Below are positions 8,365 to 16,323 of a DNA stretch of 64,000 bases, piece by piece. Each line of letters begins with the position of its first letter. The first letter of the stretch is position 1. The stretch is from JAEUJM01 sp041918615 (lineage in GTDB: Bacteria > Actinomycetota > Acidimicrobiia > Acidimicrobiales > DATDAH01). Where the stretch lies: positions 26,218-90,217 of the forward strand of contig JAYRVH010000089.1 in NCBI GenBank assembly GCA_041918615.1, in the 5' to 3' direction. The notes beneath the pieces were generated by a model. It saw only the letters and a program-made list of their open reading frames with translations, did not search any database and had not been told where the DNA came from. Position numbers and translations under genes: made by a program.

Positions 8365-10119
8365 TCAGCGCCCGCCTTCACCCTGAGACGGGTCGACCAC
8401 GATGTTGCTGTTCGACTGTCCCGACGGGACCATCGGGTACACCTTTTCGCGATGGTCGGTGCGGAAGTCGATGACCACCGGCCGATCGTCGATCTCGTTC
8501 GCCTTCGAGATGGCGGGCAGCACATCCTCCGGCGACTCGACGCGCATGCCCTCACAGCCCATGGCCTCTGCCCACAGCTTGTAGTCCGGCAGGTCGGGTG
8601 ACAGGTAGACCTCGGAGTAGCGCTCCTCGTAGAACATCTCCTGCCACTGGCGCACCATGCCCAGGTACGCGTTGTTGAGGATCGCCACCTTGATCGGGAT
8701 GCGCTCGGCCGCGGCGGTGACCAATTCCTGCGCGGTCATCTGGAAGCAGCCGTCGCCGTCGATCGCCCACACCATCCGGTCGGGGCGTCCGACCTTGGCG
8801 CCGATGGCGGCGGGCACCGAGAAGCCCATGGTGCCGAGGCCACCCGAGTTCACCCAGGTGTAGGGGTGGTTGAACTTCCAGTGCTGGCTGGTCCACATCT
8901 GGTGCTGCCCGACCCCGGACGCCACGATCGTGTCGTCGGGGGTGTTGTCGCGCAGCGTCTCCAGCACGTACTGGGGCTTGAGGCCGTCGCCGGGCTCGGA
9001 CTGCTCATAGGTGAGGGGGTACTTCTCCTGCCACCCACTGATGCGGCTGCGCCACGCGGTGCGATCGGGCTGTGCCTCGGCCCCGCCGAGGGCCTCGATG
9101 GCCTTCACCAACTCCTCGATGACGAGGCGGCAGTCGCCGACGATCGGCACGTCGGGCCGACGGACCTTGCCCAACTCGGCGGGGTCGATGTCGACGTGGA
9201 TGATCTTGGCTTCAGGGGCGAAGTCGGGCACCTTGCCCGTGACCCTGTCATCGAAGCGGCTGCCGAGGGCGATGAGCAGGTCGGACTCCTGCATGGAGGT
9301 GACGGCGGTGTAGTTGCCGTGCATGCCCGGCATGCCGAGGCACAGCTCGTGGTCGTCGGGGAACGCGCCACGGGCCATGAGGGTGGTGACCACCGGGATG
9401 CCCGTGAGCTCGGCCAGCGCCCGAAGCGCCTCGGCCGCACGCGCCTTCAAGATGCCGCCGCCGGCGTAGATGACCGGCCGGGTCGAGCGGTTGATCACCT
9501 CGGCGGCGGCCTTGATCATCTTCGGATGGCCCCGGGTGGTGGGCTTGTAGCCCGGCAGGTCGACCGATTCGGGCCAGTACCAGTCGAGGGCCGACCGGGG
9601 GTTGTTCGGGTCGACGATGTCCTTCGGGATGTCGACGAGCACCGGTCCGGGCCGGCCGGTGGTGGCGATGTGGAACGCCTCGCGAATGGTGCGCGGGATG
9701 TCGGCGGCCTCGGTGACGAGGAAGTTGTGCTTGGTGACCGACATGGTGATGCCGGTGGTGTCGCACTCCTGGAAGGCGTCGCTGCCGATGGACGGCACGG
9801 GCACCTGACCAGTGATGACGACCATCGGGATCGAGTCCATGAAGGCATCACACAGTGGCGTGACGATGTTGGTGGCACCCGGACCGCTCGTCACCATGGC
9901 GACGCCGGGCCGTCCGGTGGCGTGGGCGTAACCCTCCGCCATGTGGCCGGCGCCCTGCTCGTGGCGCACGAGGATGTGGCGGATGGGCGAGTCGATGATC
10001 GGGTCGTACACGGGGAGGATGGCGCCACCGGGCAGGCCGAACATGACCTCGACGCCCTCCATCTCGAGGCTCTTGATCAGGGCTTGGCCACCATTGGTGG
10101 GCGTACCTTCGGCAATCAT
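8365..10119 (-). CDS. ilvB: acetolactate synthase large (catalytic) subunit
   Basis: 584 residues, a thiamine-diphosphate enzyme that condenses two pyruvates, or pyruvate and 2-oxobutyrate, at the entry to branched-chain amino acid synthesis. The catalytic glutamate is E54 in RHEQGAGHMAEGYA. The ThDP/Mg motif is GDGCFQMTAQELVTAAAERIPIKVAILNN near residue 460, and the FAD-binding middle domain carries GSRFDDRVTGK. These signatures separate it from pyruvate oxidases and oxalyl-CoA decarboxylases. Start ATG at 10119. Upstream lie a leader peptide rich in Leu/Val codons and an intrinsic terminator, so transcription is probably controlled by charged Leu/Val-tRNA levels. Confidence 0.97.
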   Translation of the reverse strand: MIAEGTPTNGGQALIKSLEMEGVEVMFGLPGGAILPVYDPIIDSPIRHILVRHEQGAGHMAEGYAHATGRPGVAMVTSGPGATNIVTPLCDAFMDSIPMVVITGQVPVPSIGSDAFQECDTTGITMSVTKHNFLVTEAADIPRTIREAFHIATTGRPGPVLVDIPKDIVDPNNPRSALDWYWPESVDLPGYKPTTRGHPKMIKAAAEVINRSTRPVIYAGGGILKARAAEALRALAELTGIPVVTTLMARGAFPDDHELCLGMPGMHGNYTAVTSMQESDLLIALGSRFDDRVTGKVPDFAPEAKIIHVDIDPAELGKVRRPDVPIVGDCRLVIEELVKAIEALGGAEAQPDRTAWRSRISGWQEKYPLTYEQSEPGDGLKPQYVLETLRDNTPDDTIVASGVGQHQMWTSQHWKFNHPYTWVNSGGLGTMGFSVPAAIGAKVGRPDRMVWAIDGDGCFQMTAQELVTAAAERIPIKVAILNNAYLGMVRQWQEMFYEERYSEVYLSPDLPDYKLWAEAMGCEGMRVESPEDVLPAISKANEIDDRPVVIDFRTDHREKVYPMVPSGQSNSNIVVDPSQGEGGR

Positions 10120-10199
10120 GGCGTTCGGTTCCTATCAGGTCGGGCGGGTGGGAGGGAAGTGGACGGGGAGTGGGCGGCGAGTGGGCGGGAAAACTGCAA

Positions 10200-10221
10200 C
10201 GGCCTCCCGGAAGGGAGGCCG
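10200..10221 (-). terminator. ilvB attenuator: intrinsic terminator
   Basis: The perfect 9-bp stem CGGCCTCCC / GGGAGGCCG with a 4-nt loop spans 10221-10200 on the transcribed (minus) strand. It is followed by TTGCAGTTTTCC, a short T-run. It lies between the leader-peptide stop and the ilvB start (10119), the expected place for an attenuator terminator. Confidence 0.8.
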
Positions 10222-10225
10222 AACG

Positions 10226-10256
10226 AGCGCACGCGGGAAACCGGAGGGCGTGCGCT
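10226..10256 (-). promoter_or_regulatory. ilvB leader: upstream pause/anti-terminator hairpin
   Basis: AGCGCACG (10226-10233) pairs with CGTGCGCT (10249-10256), an 8-bp stem. On the minus strand this stem starts inside the leader-peptide stop codon and precedes the terminator by 4 nt. A ribosome stalled at the Leu/Val codons would leave this region free to re-pair, while one at the stop codon would cover the first arm. I could not find a clean competing stem by eye, so the switching model is inference. Confidence 0.55.
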
Positions 10257-10302
10257 AGGTGACTACTACGAGGAGGTCGAGGTGGCGGCAGAAGGAGCGC
10301 AT
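10255..10302 (-). CDS. ilvB leader peptide (15 residues, Leu/Val-rich)
   Basis: The minus-strand ATG at 10302 opens a 15-codon frame, MRSFCRHLDLLVVVT, ending in TAG at 10255. The run Leu-Asp-Leu-Leu-Val-Val-Val is what the attenuation control of branched-chain amino acid operons uses as a sensor: low charged Leu- or Val-tRNA stalls the ribosome there. A G-rich AGAGG lies 3-7 nt before the ATG. The frame is followed by a pause hairpin and an intrinsic terminator before ilvB. Similar leader peptides ahead of ilvB are known in other actinobacteria. No Ile codon is present, so isoleucine would not be sensed directly. Confidence 0.85.
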   Translation of the reverse strand: MRSFCRHLDLLVVVT

Positions 10303-10394
10303 CGCCTCTGAGGATGTCACGACTCGCCCCATCTGACAACCCGCTTCGTCCACGACCTAGCCTGCGCCCAAGCACCCACCACCGAGGAGCACCC

Positions 10395-11075
10395 ATGCAG
10401 ATCGAGATCAAGTACAGCCCCTCCTACTCGATTGCCTTCGCCAACCTCGACCAGGGCGAGGCCATCCGCGCCGAGTCGGGCGCCATGGTGAGCCACAGCA
10501 TCGGTCTCCAGATGGAGACGAAGGCGCAGGGCGGCCTGTTGAAGGGGCTCAAGCGCGCGGCCCTCGGCGGCGAGTCGTTCTTCATCAACACCTTCACGGC
10601 CACCGCGCCCGGCGACCAGATCGGGCTCGCTCCCCCGCTGCCCGGCGACATCGCGCACTGGCCACTCGCCGGCCAGACCGTCTACCTGCAGTCCGGCGCC
10701 TACCTCGCCTCCGCGCTGGGCATCGAGGTCGACACGCAATGGGGCGGCTCCAAGACCTTCTTCAGCAGCGAGGGCCTCTTCATGTTGAAGGTCTCGGGCA
10801 CCGGCGACCTGCTGGTGTCGGCCTACGGCGCGATCCATGCCATCGACCTGGCCGCGGGACAGTCCTACGTGGTCGACACCGGCCACATGGTGGGCTGGTC
10901 GGACGGCATCACCTACCAGGTGAACAAGGCCGGCGGCGGCTGGAAGCAGACGCTGCTCGGCGGCGAGGGCCTGGTGTGCACCCTCACCGGGCCCGGGCGC
11001 ATCTACCTCCAGACCCGCAGCCCGTCCGACTTCCTCGGCTGGCTCATCCCGCAGCTGCCCTCACCGTCGTCGTAG
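10395..11075 (+). CDS. AIM24 / TIGR00266 family protein
   Basis: 226 residues, a beta-rich protein of the AIM24 family (tryptophan RNA-binding attenuator-like fold). Typical features are the N-terminal ESGAMVSHS (31-39), the central ESFFINTFTA and the C-terminal VVDTGHMVGW and KQTLLGGEGLVCTLTGPGRIYLQTRS. Its biochemical function in bacteria is not established. The ATG at 10395 is preceded by GAGGAG with good spacing, which settles the start over the longer frame. A TAGCCT hexamer about 37 nt upstream could be its -10 box. The MFS gene begins about 24 nt downstream, so the two are probably cotranscribed. Confidence 0.85.
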   Translation: MQIEIKYSPSYSIAFANLDQGEAIRAESGAMVSHSIGLQMETKAQGGLLKGLKRAALGGESFFINTFTATAPGDQIGLAPPLPGDIAHWPLAGQTVYLQSGAYLASALGIEVDTQWGGSKTFFSSEGLFMLKVSGTGDLLVSAYGAIHAIDLAAGQSYVVDTGHMVGWSDGITYQVNKAGGGWKQTLLGGEGLVCTLTGPGRIYLQTRSPSDFLGWLIPQLPSPSS

Positions 11076-11098
11076 CGACCACACCTCCCGAGCGCCCG

Positions 11099-12256
11099 GT
11101 GCGCCGGGCACTCCCACCGATCACCGCCGGCCGGTTCTCGGTGAACCTGAGCCTGCGGTTCGTCTACCCGTTCCTGCCCGTGATCGCACGCGGGCTCGGG
11201 GTGTCGCTGGGAGCGGCGGGAGTGAGCCTGAGCATCCGCGAGCTCTCGGGCCTGGCCGGACCGGCAGTCGGGCGCGCCCTCGACCGTCGCGGCCACCGCC
11301 TCGGCATGCTGGTCGGGCTCGTCGGCGTGGCCCTCGGCTGCCTGGGCGGCGGCCTGAGCCCCGGCCTGGTGGTGTTCACGCTCGCCATGGTCGTTGTCGC
11401 GGTGTGTCAGCTGACGTACAACGCGGCGCTGACGGCCTGGGTGAGCGACCGGGTGCCCTACCGCCGGCGGGGCCGGGCGCTCGGGCTCACCGAACTGGCC
11501 TGGGCGGGCGCCCTCCTGTTGGGCGTCCCGTTGCTGGGGGTGACCATCGACCTCTGGGGCTGGCGGGCCCCGTTCTTCGCCGTCGCCGGGCTGAACCTGC
11601 TGCTCGCCCTCGCCCTGCCGCGCTTCGTGACCCGCGACGCCGGCCACGGCCGGAGGGAGCGCCGTCGGGTCTCGATCTCCCGGCCCGGTGCCGCCCTCTA
11701 CCTGACCCTGGCGCTCCAGGCGCTGGCCGTGCAGGTGGTGTTCGTCGTCTACGGCGCGTGGCTCGAGGACGCGTTCGGCTTCAGCGTCGCGTCCATCGGC
11801 CTGGCCTCCATCCTGGTCGGCACGAGCGAATTGGTGGGCAGTGGCAGCACCGTGGTGCTCACTGACCGGCTCGGCAAGCGGCGCAGCGTGCTCGCCGGCA
11901 CCGTGGTGATGCTGGTCCCCCTCTGTCTGCTCGGGTGCGTGGGCCACAACGTCGCTCTGGGCCTCTCCCTCCTGTCGGTCATGCTTCTGGGCTTCGAGTT
12001 CGGCTTCGTCTCCAGCCAGCCACTCGTCACCGAGCTCACCCCCGAATCCCGGGGGGCCAGCATCGGCATCGCCTATGCGGTGGTCACCGTCGCACGCTCC
12101 TTGGGCAACGTGGCCGGAGCGCTCACGTACACGTCACAAGGGATCGGCGCGGTGGGGCTCATCGGTGCCGTGGCGGTGGTCGCCGCCATCGCCCTGCTCG
12201 TCTTCGCCGTCGAGGAGCCCCGCCGACCCTCGTTGAACGCGTTCTCGAGGCAATAG
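11099..12256 (+). CDS. MFS transporter, 12-TM
   Basis: About 385 residues with twelve hydrophobic segments in two halves of six, separated by a basic loop (RRERRRVSISRP). The loop between helices 2 and 3 has GRALDRRGHRLG, the MFS motif A, and the second half has VVLTDRLGKRRS. These are major facilitator signatures of the drug/metabolite exporter type; the substrate is unknown. The start is uncertain. GTG at 11099 gives a protein beginning just before helix 1, but no Shine-Dalgarno is visible. The last codons and stop (TAG at 12254-12256) lie in the left arm of the palindromic element at 12240-12290, so that element has become part of the gene. Confidence 0.8.
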   Translation: MRRALPPITAGRFSVNLSLRFVYPFLPVIARGLGVSLGAAGVSLSIRELSGLAGPAVGRALDRRGHRLGMLVGLVGVALGCLGGGLSPGLVVFTLAMVVVAVCQLTYNAALTAWVSDRVPYRRRGRALGLTELAWAGALLLGVPLLGVTIDLWGWRAPFFAVAGLNLLLALALPRFVTRDAGHGRRERRRVSISRPGAALYLTLALQALAVQVVFVVYGAWLEDAFGFSVASIGLASILVGTSELVGSGSTVVLTDRLGKRRSVLAGTVVMLVPLCLLGCVGHNVALGLSLLSVMLLGFEFGFVSSQPLVTELTPESRGASIGIAYAVVTVARSLGNVAGALTYTSQGIGAVGLIGAVAVVAAIALLVFAVEEPRRPSLNAFSRQ

Positions 12257-12290
12257 CGAGCGGAACCCGCTCGTCATTGCCTCGAGAACG
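12240..12290. repeat. 51-nt hairpin, copy 2 of the dispersed palindromic element
   Basis: Positions 12240-12254 are exactly complementary to 12276-12290, and the inner arms CGAGCGG and CCGCTCG also pair, giving a long stem with a minimal loop. The core 12244-12286 has the same 43-nt length as 340-382 and matches it at 33 positions. It carries the MFS stop codon and lies between that gene and the convergent ilvD, where it could terminate both transcripts. Confidence 0.8.
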
Positions 12291-12302
12291 GGCAGCCGGA
12301 CC

Positions 12303-13982
12303 TCAGGCCTCGGTGATGGCGCCCTTCTCGGCACCTTGGGCCAGCTTGGCGTACTTGGCGAGGACGCCCTTCGTGTAGCGGGGCTCCGGCAGCTTCCACT
12401 CGCCGCGACGGATCGAGAGGGTGGCCTCGTCGACGTCGAGGTCGATGGTGTGGGCCTTGACGTCGATGATGATGCGGTCGCCCTCGTGGACGAAGGCGAT
12501 GGGGCCGCCATCGACGGCCTCGGGGGCCACGTGGCCGATGCAGAACCCGTGGGTGCCGCCGGAGAAGCGACCGTCGGTGATGAGGGCACAGTCGCCGCCC
12601 CGACCGGCGCCCTTCATGGCACCGGTGACGGCCAGCATCTCGCGCATGCCCGGCCCCCCCTTGGGGCCCTCGTAGCGGATGACGACCACGTCGCCGGGGT
12701 TGATGTGGCCGGCGAGGATCTGCTCCATGGCGGCCTCCTCGCCGTCGAACACGCGAGCCGGGCCCTCGAATCGGTCGAAGTCGATGCCGGCGACCTTGAC
12801 CACGCCGCCGTTGGGGGCGAGCGAGCCGCGCAGGATGGCGATGCCGCCGATCTGGTGGATGGGCGTGGACAGCGAGTGGATCACCGATCCGTCGGGCTTC
12901 GGCGGGTCGATCGCCTCGAGGTTCTCGGCGATGGTCTTGCCGGTCACGGTCATGCAGTCACCGTGCAGCAGGCCGGCGTCGAGCAGTTCGCGCATCACCA
13001 CCGGGATGCCGCCGATGCGGTCGACGTCGCTCATGTGGTACTTGCCGTGGGGCTTGGTGTCGGCGATGTGGGGCACCCGGGCGGCCACCCGGTTGAAGTC
13101 CTCGAGCTCGAGCGCGACCTCGGCCTCGTAGGCGATGGCCAGCAGGTGCAGCACCGCGTTGGTCGACCCGCCGAGGGCCATCACGATGGCGATCGCGTTC
13201 TCGAAGGCCGCTTTGGTCATGATCTGGCGGGGTCGGATGCCCTGCTGCACCAGGTTGATGACGGCCTTGCCGCTCTCGTAGGCGAAGTCGTCGCGGCGGC
13301 GGTCGACGGCCGGTGGTGACGAGCTGCCGGGCAGCGACATGCCGATGGCCTCGGCCACCGACGCCATCGTGTTGGCGGTGAACATGCCGGCGCAGCTGCC
13401 CTCGGTGGGGCACGCCTTCATCTCGATGTCGCCGAGCTCGGTCTCGGTGAGGGTGCCGGCGGCGCAGGCACCGACCGCCTCGAACACGCTGACGATGTCG
13501 AGCGCCTCGCCGTTGCGCTGGCCCGGCAGGATCGACCCGCCGTAGAGAAACACCGAGGGCACGTTCACCCGGGCCGCGGCCATCAACATGCCGGGGAGCG
13601 ACTTGTCGCAGCCGGCGAACGTGACCATGGCGTCGAGGCGCTCGGCGTGCATCACCGTCTCGATCGAGTCGGCGATGACTTCCCGGCTCACCAGCGACGC
13701 CCGCATGCCCTCGTGCCCCATGGAGATGCCGTCGCTGACGGCGATGGTGGTGAACTCGAGCGGGAAGCCGCCGGCTGCCCGCACGCCCTCCTTCGAGCGC
13801 TTGGCCAACCGGTCGAGGGGGAGGTTGCACGGCGTGACCTCGTTCCATGACGACGCCACCCCCACCTGGGTCTTGCCCCAGTCGTCGTCCGTCATGCCAA
13901 CCGCCCGGAGCATGGCCCTGGCCGGCGCCCGCTCGAACCCGTCGGTGACTTCCCTCGATCGCGGCTTCGCGTCCTGGCTCAT
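12303..13982 (-). CDS. ilvD: dihydroxy-acid dehydratase
   Basis: 559 residues, an Fe-S enzyme that dehydrates 2,3-dihydroxy-isovalerate and 2,3-dihydroxy-methylvalerate to the 2-oxo acids after IlvC. The three cluster cysteines of the family are C52 (TPCNLPLDRLA), C125 (TFAGCDKSLPGM) and C197 (CPTEGSCAGMFTANTM). K127 and the SDGISMGHEGM segment complete the active site. The ATG at 13982 fits the family N-terminus (SREVTDGFERAPARAM); the 22-residue upstream extension is unlikely. The gene is separate from ilvBNC, 2.2 kb away on the same strand, and has no obvious attenuator of its own. Confidence 0.97.
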   Translation of the reverse strand: MSQDAKPRSREVTDGFERAPARAMLRAVGMTDDDWGKTQVGVASSWNEVTPCNLPLDRLAKRSKEGVRAAGGFPLEFTTIAVSDGISMGHEGMRASLVSREVIADSIETVMHAERLDAMVTFAGCDKSLPGMLMAAARVNVPSVFLYGGSILPGQRNGEALDIVSVFEAVGACAAGTLTETELGDIEMKACPTEGSCAGMFTANTMASVAEAIGMSLPGSSSPPAVDRRRDDFAYESGKAVINLVQQGIRPRQIMTKAAFENAIAIVMALGGSTNAVLHLLAIAYEAEVALELEDFNRVAARVPHIADTKPHGKYHMSDVDRIGGIPVVMRELLDAGLLHGDCMTVTGKTIAENLEAIDPPKPDGSVIHSLSTPIHQIGGIAILRGSLAPNGGVVKVAGIDFDRFEGPARVFDGEEAAMEQILAGHINPGDVVVIRYEGPKGGPGMREMLAVTGAMKGAGRGGDCALITDGRFSGGTHGFCIGHVAPEAVDGGPIAFVHEGDRIIIDVKAHTIDLDVDEATLSIRRGEWKLPEPRYTKGVLAKYAKLAQGAEKGAITEA

Positions 13983-14030
13983 GACCAGAGAGTACCGGCC
14001 CGCTCCCCTCGCTCTTCGCTCAGCTCCAGC

Positions 14031-14120
14031 TGTTGGCTCTTCGCTCAACGCTCATCGCGACCTGTTGGCTCTTCGCTGAGCGCCACCTGTTGGCTCTTCG
14101 CTCAGCGCTCATCGCGATGG
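14031..14120. repeat. three tandem units of a GGCTCTTCG intergenic repeat
   Basis: Units begin TGTTGGCTCTTCGCT at 14031, 14063 and 14088. The first and third continue C-A-(A/G)-CGCTCATCGCGA, and the middle one is shortened. A weaker half unit (CTCGCTCTTCGCTCAG) precedes them near 14009. Related sequence is found at 58432-58452 and 63746-63783. The array fills most of the 211-bp gap between divergent ilvD and the phosphatase-like gene. No frame or promoter is evident within it. Confidence 0.7.
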
Positions 14121-14193
14121 GCCTCGCTCCTCGGCACCCGTGCGCCGAGCCCGCGCGGTGGCGGGGCCAGGTGGGCCTTACGCTTGGCGAGCC

Positions 14194-16254
14194 ATGCCGA
14201 CGACAACCGAGACGCCGCCGTCGTGGTGGCGGGAGACGGCCCGCTCGTTCCTCGAGTTCGTCGGGCTGGCGGGGCTCGCCATCGCGGAGCCGGTGCTGGC
14301 CGCGTTCCGCGAGGGAGCGGACGTGTTCGTGCTTCGCCACGCGGACTCGTTGGACGTCATCGGCTTCGTGCTCGCGGTCGTCCTCGCTCCCGCCCTCGTG
14401 CTTCTCACGTTCGAGTCCCTGCTCTCGCTCCTCGGTCGGCGTGTCCGCCGTGTGGTGCACCTCGTCCTGCTCGCCGGCCTGGCCGGCCTCGTGGTCATCG
14501 GTGCGCTGCGCGATCGCACCGGGTGGGGCCCCGCCCTGCTCGTCGCCGCAGCGGTTCTCGCGGCGGCGCTCGTCGCGTCGGCCGTGGTCCGGTGGCCCGC
14601 CACCCGGCTCTGGATGCGCTATCTCGCCGCGTTCCCCCTTCTGCTCGGGATGGCCTTCGTGTTCGCGTCTCCGGCCACCGACATCGTGTTGTCACACGAC
14701 GTGGCCGCGGCTTCGGGCGTCGACGTGGGCAACCCGGCCCCGGTGATGATGATCGTGCTCGACGAGCTTCCGCTCGCGTCGCTGCTCGACGAACGCGATC
14801 GCATCGACCCCGACCAGTTCCCCAACCTCGCGCGCCTGGCCGGCGACGCCACGTGGTTCCGCAACGAGTCGAGCGTGGCGCCGTCCACCCCGCAGGCCGT
14901 TCCCGCCATCCTCACCGGGGACTACCCCGCCGATCCACAGGCCCTCCCGAGCAGCCAGGAGTACCCGGACAACCTGTTCACCCTGCTCGGCGCGCGGTAC
15001 GCGGAGAACGTCACCGAAGGAGTGACCCACCTCTGCCCCGAGACCATCTGCCCACAGGCCAACGACACCATCGGCGGCAGCACCCTCGGCGGCCTTCTCG
15101 ACGATGCCGCCGACGTGTGGCGCCGTCACGTCTCCCCGAACCGCAGCGACGGCCGGGTGAGCTTCCAGGTCCGTCAGTCGAACCCCAACGCGCCGCTCAC
15201 GTTCGCGCAGTTCATCGGCTCCCTCGGCCGCAGTGGCGAACAGCCGCGCCTCGACTTCCTGCACATCCTCTACCCTCACCAACCGTGGTTCCACCTCCCC
15301 TCCGGGGCGGTCTACGACGCGCCGTTCGTGGCGAGCGGCCTCGACTCGAGCTACCGGTGGCAGGACCAGCAGGTTGCAGACGCCGGACGGCAACGCCACC
15401 TGCTCCAGCTCCGCCACACCGACGTCATGGTCGGCCGGCTCCTCGACCGGATGAAGGAGCTCGGGACCTATGACGAGTCGCTTGTCGTGTTGACCGCCGA
15501 CCACGGCGTGTCCTTCATGGCCGGCAACCCCATCCGTGGCGTCTCGTCGGCGAACTACCACCAGATCATGTGGACGCCCTTCCTGGTCAAGGCCCCCCGC
15601 CAGACCGAGGGCGGGGTCGACGATCGCCCCCTGAGCGCGGTCGACGTGCTTCCCACCATCGCCGACCTGCTCGACATCGACATTCCCTGGTCGGTCGACG
15701 GGCAGTCGGCGTACGCCGACCAACCGCGGGCCGACGGCACCCGCCGTTTCTTCGACTGGAGCCTCAACGCACTCCAGCCGACCGACGGGCCCTATGTCGA
15801 GGTCGACGGGCCCACCGGCTTCCGCCGCCTGCTCGACGAGGCCCCGCCCGGCCGGGGAACGCGCGCCGACCTGCGGCTGTACCGGTTCGGGGCATGGGGC
15901 CCGCTGGTCGGGCAACAGGTGGCCGACCTGGCCAGCTCGTCGTCCCCCCGGCACAGCGGTCGCCTCGACAACGCGTCGGCCTACCGGGATGTCGACCGCC
16001 GCACCGGCGAGATCCCGGCCTACGTCTCGGGCTCCGTGCGCACCAGTGGCAACGACATCAACGCCGTGGCGGTGGCCGTCAACGGCACCGTCGCCGGTTG
16101 GTCCGAGCTGCACGCGGCAGTGGTGGGGGCGCCCGAGTGGTACACGATGGTGCCCGAATGGTTCCTCGACGACGGTGCCAACGAGATCACCCTCTACGCC
16201 CTCGGCGGCACCCCGGCGCGGCCCGTCCTGACCCCGATCGACCTCCACATCTGA
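14194..16254 (+). CDS. membrane-anchored alkaline-phosphatase superfamily (sulfatase-like) protein
   Basis: 686 residues. Four hydrophobic segments lie in the first 160 residues, followed by a large extracytoplasmic domain. It has PVMMIVLDELPLASL, FPNLARLAGDATWFRNESS with the nucleophile-region STPQAVPAILTGDYP, and LVVLTADHGVSF, plus the C-terminal metal-site segment ANYHQIMWTPFLVK. This is the arrangement of LtaS-like and sulfatase-like phosphotransferases, which act on lipids or cell-wall polymers. The nucleophile is probably a Thr or Ser in the STPQAVPAILTG region; I cannot confirm it. The ATG at 14194 is chosen because TACGCT (14179-14184) lies just upstream. The substrate is unknown. Confidence 0.75.
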   Translation: MPTTTETPPSWWRETARSFLEFVGLAGLAIAEPVLAAFREGADVFVLRHADSLDVIGFVLAVVLAPALVLLTFESLLSLLGRRVRRVVHLVLLAGLAGLVVIGALRDRTGWGPALLVAAAVLAAALVASAVVRWPATRLWMRYLAAFPLLLGMAFVFASPATDIVLSHDVAAASGVDVGNPAPVMMIVLDELPLASLLDERDRIDPDQFPNLARLAGDATWFRNESSVAPSTPQAVPAILTGDYPADPQALPSSQEYPDNLFTLLGARYAENVTEGVTHLCPETICPQANDTIGGSTLGGLLDDAADVWRRHVSPNRSDGRVSFQVRQSNPNAPLTFAQFIGSLGRSGEQPRLDFLHILYPHQPWFHLPSGAVYDAPFVASGLDSSYRWQDQQVADAGRQRHLLQLRHTDVMVGRLLDRMKELGTYDESLVVLTADHGVSFMAGNPIRGVSSANYHQIMWTPFLVKAPRQTEGGVDDRPLSAVDVLPTIADLLDIDIPWSVDGQSAYADQPRADGTRRFFDWSLNALQPTDGPYVEVDGPTGFRRLLDEAPPGRGTRADLRLYRFGAWGPLVGQQVADLASSSSPRHSGRLDNASAYRDVDRRTGEIPAYVSGSVRTSGNDINAVAVAVNGTVAGWSELHAAVVGAPEWYTMVPEWFLDDGANEITLYALGGTPARPVLTPIDLHI

Positions 16255-16323
16255 CCGAGACCCCTCCCCGCGCGAGTCTCGGCTGCTGGGCCCGCCGGGT
16301 CGCGCACACGATCGGGGAATGAC

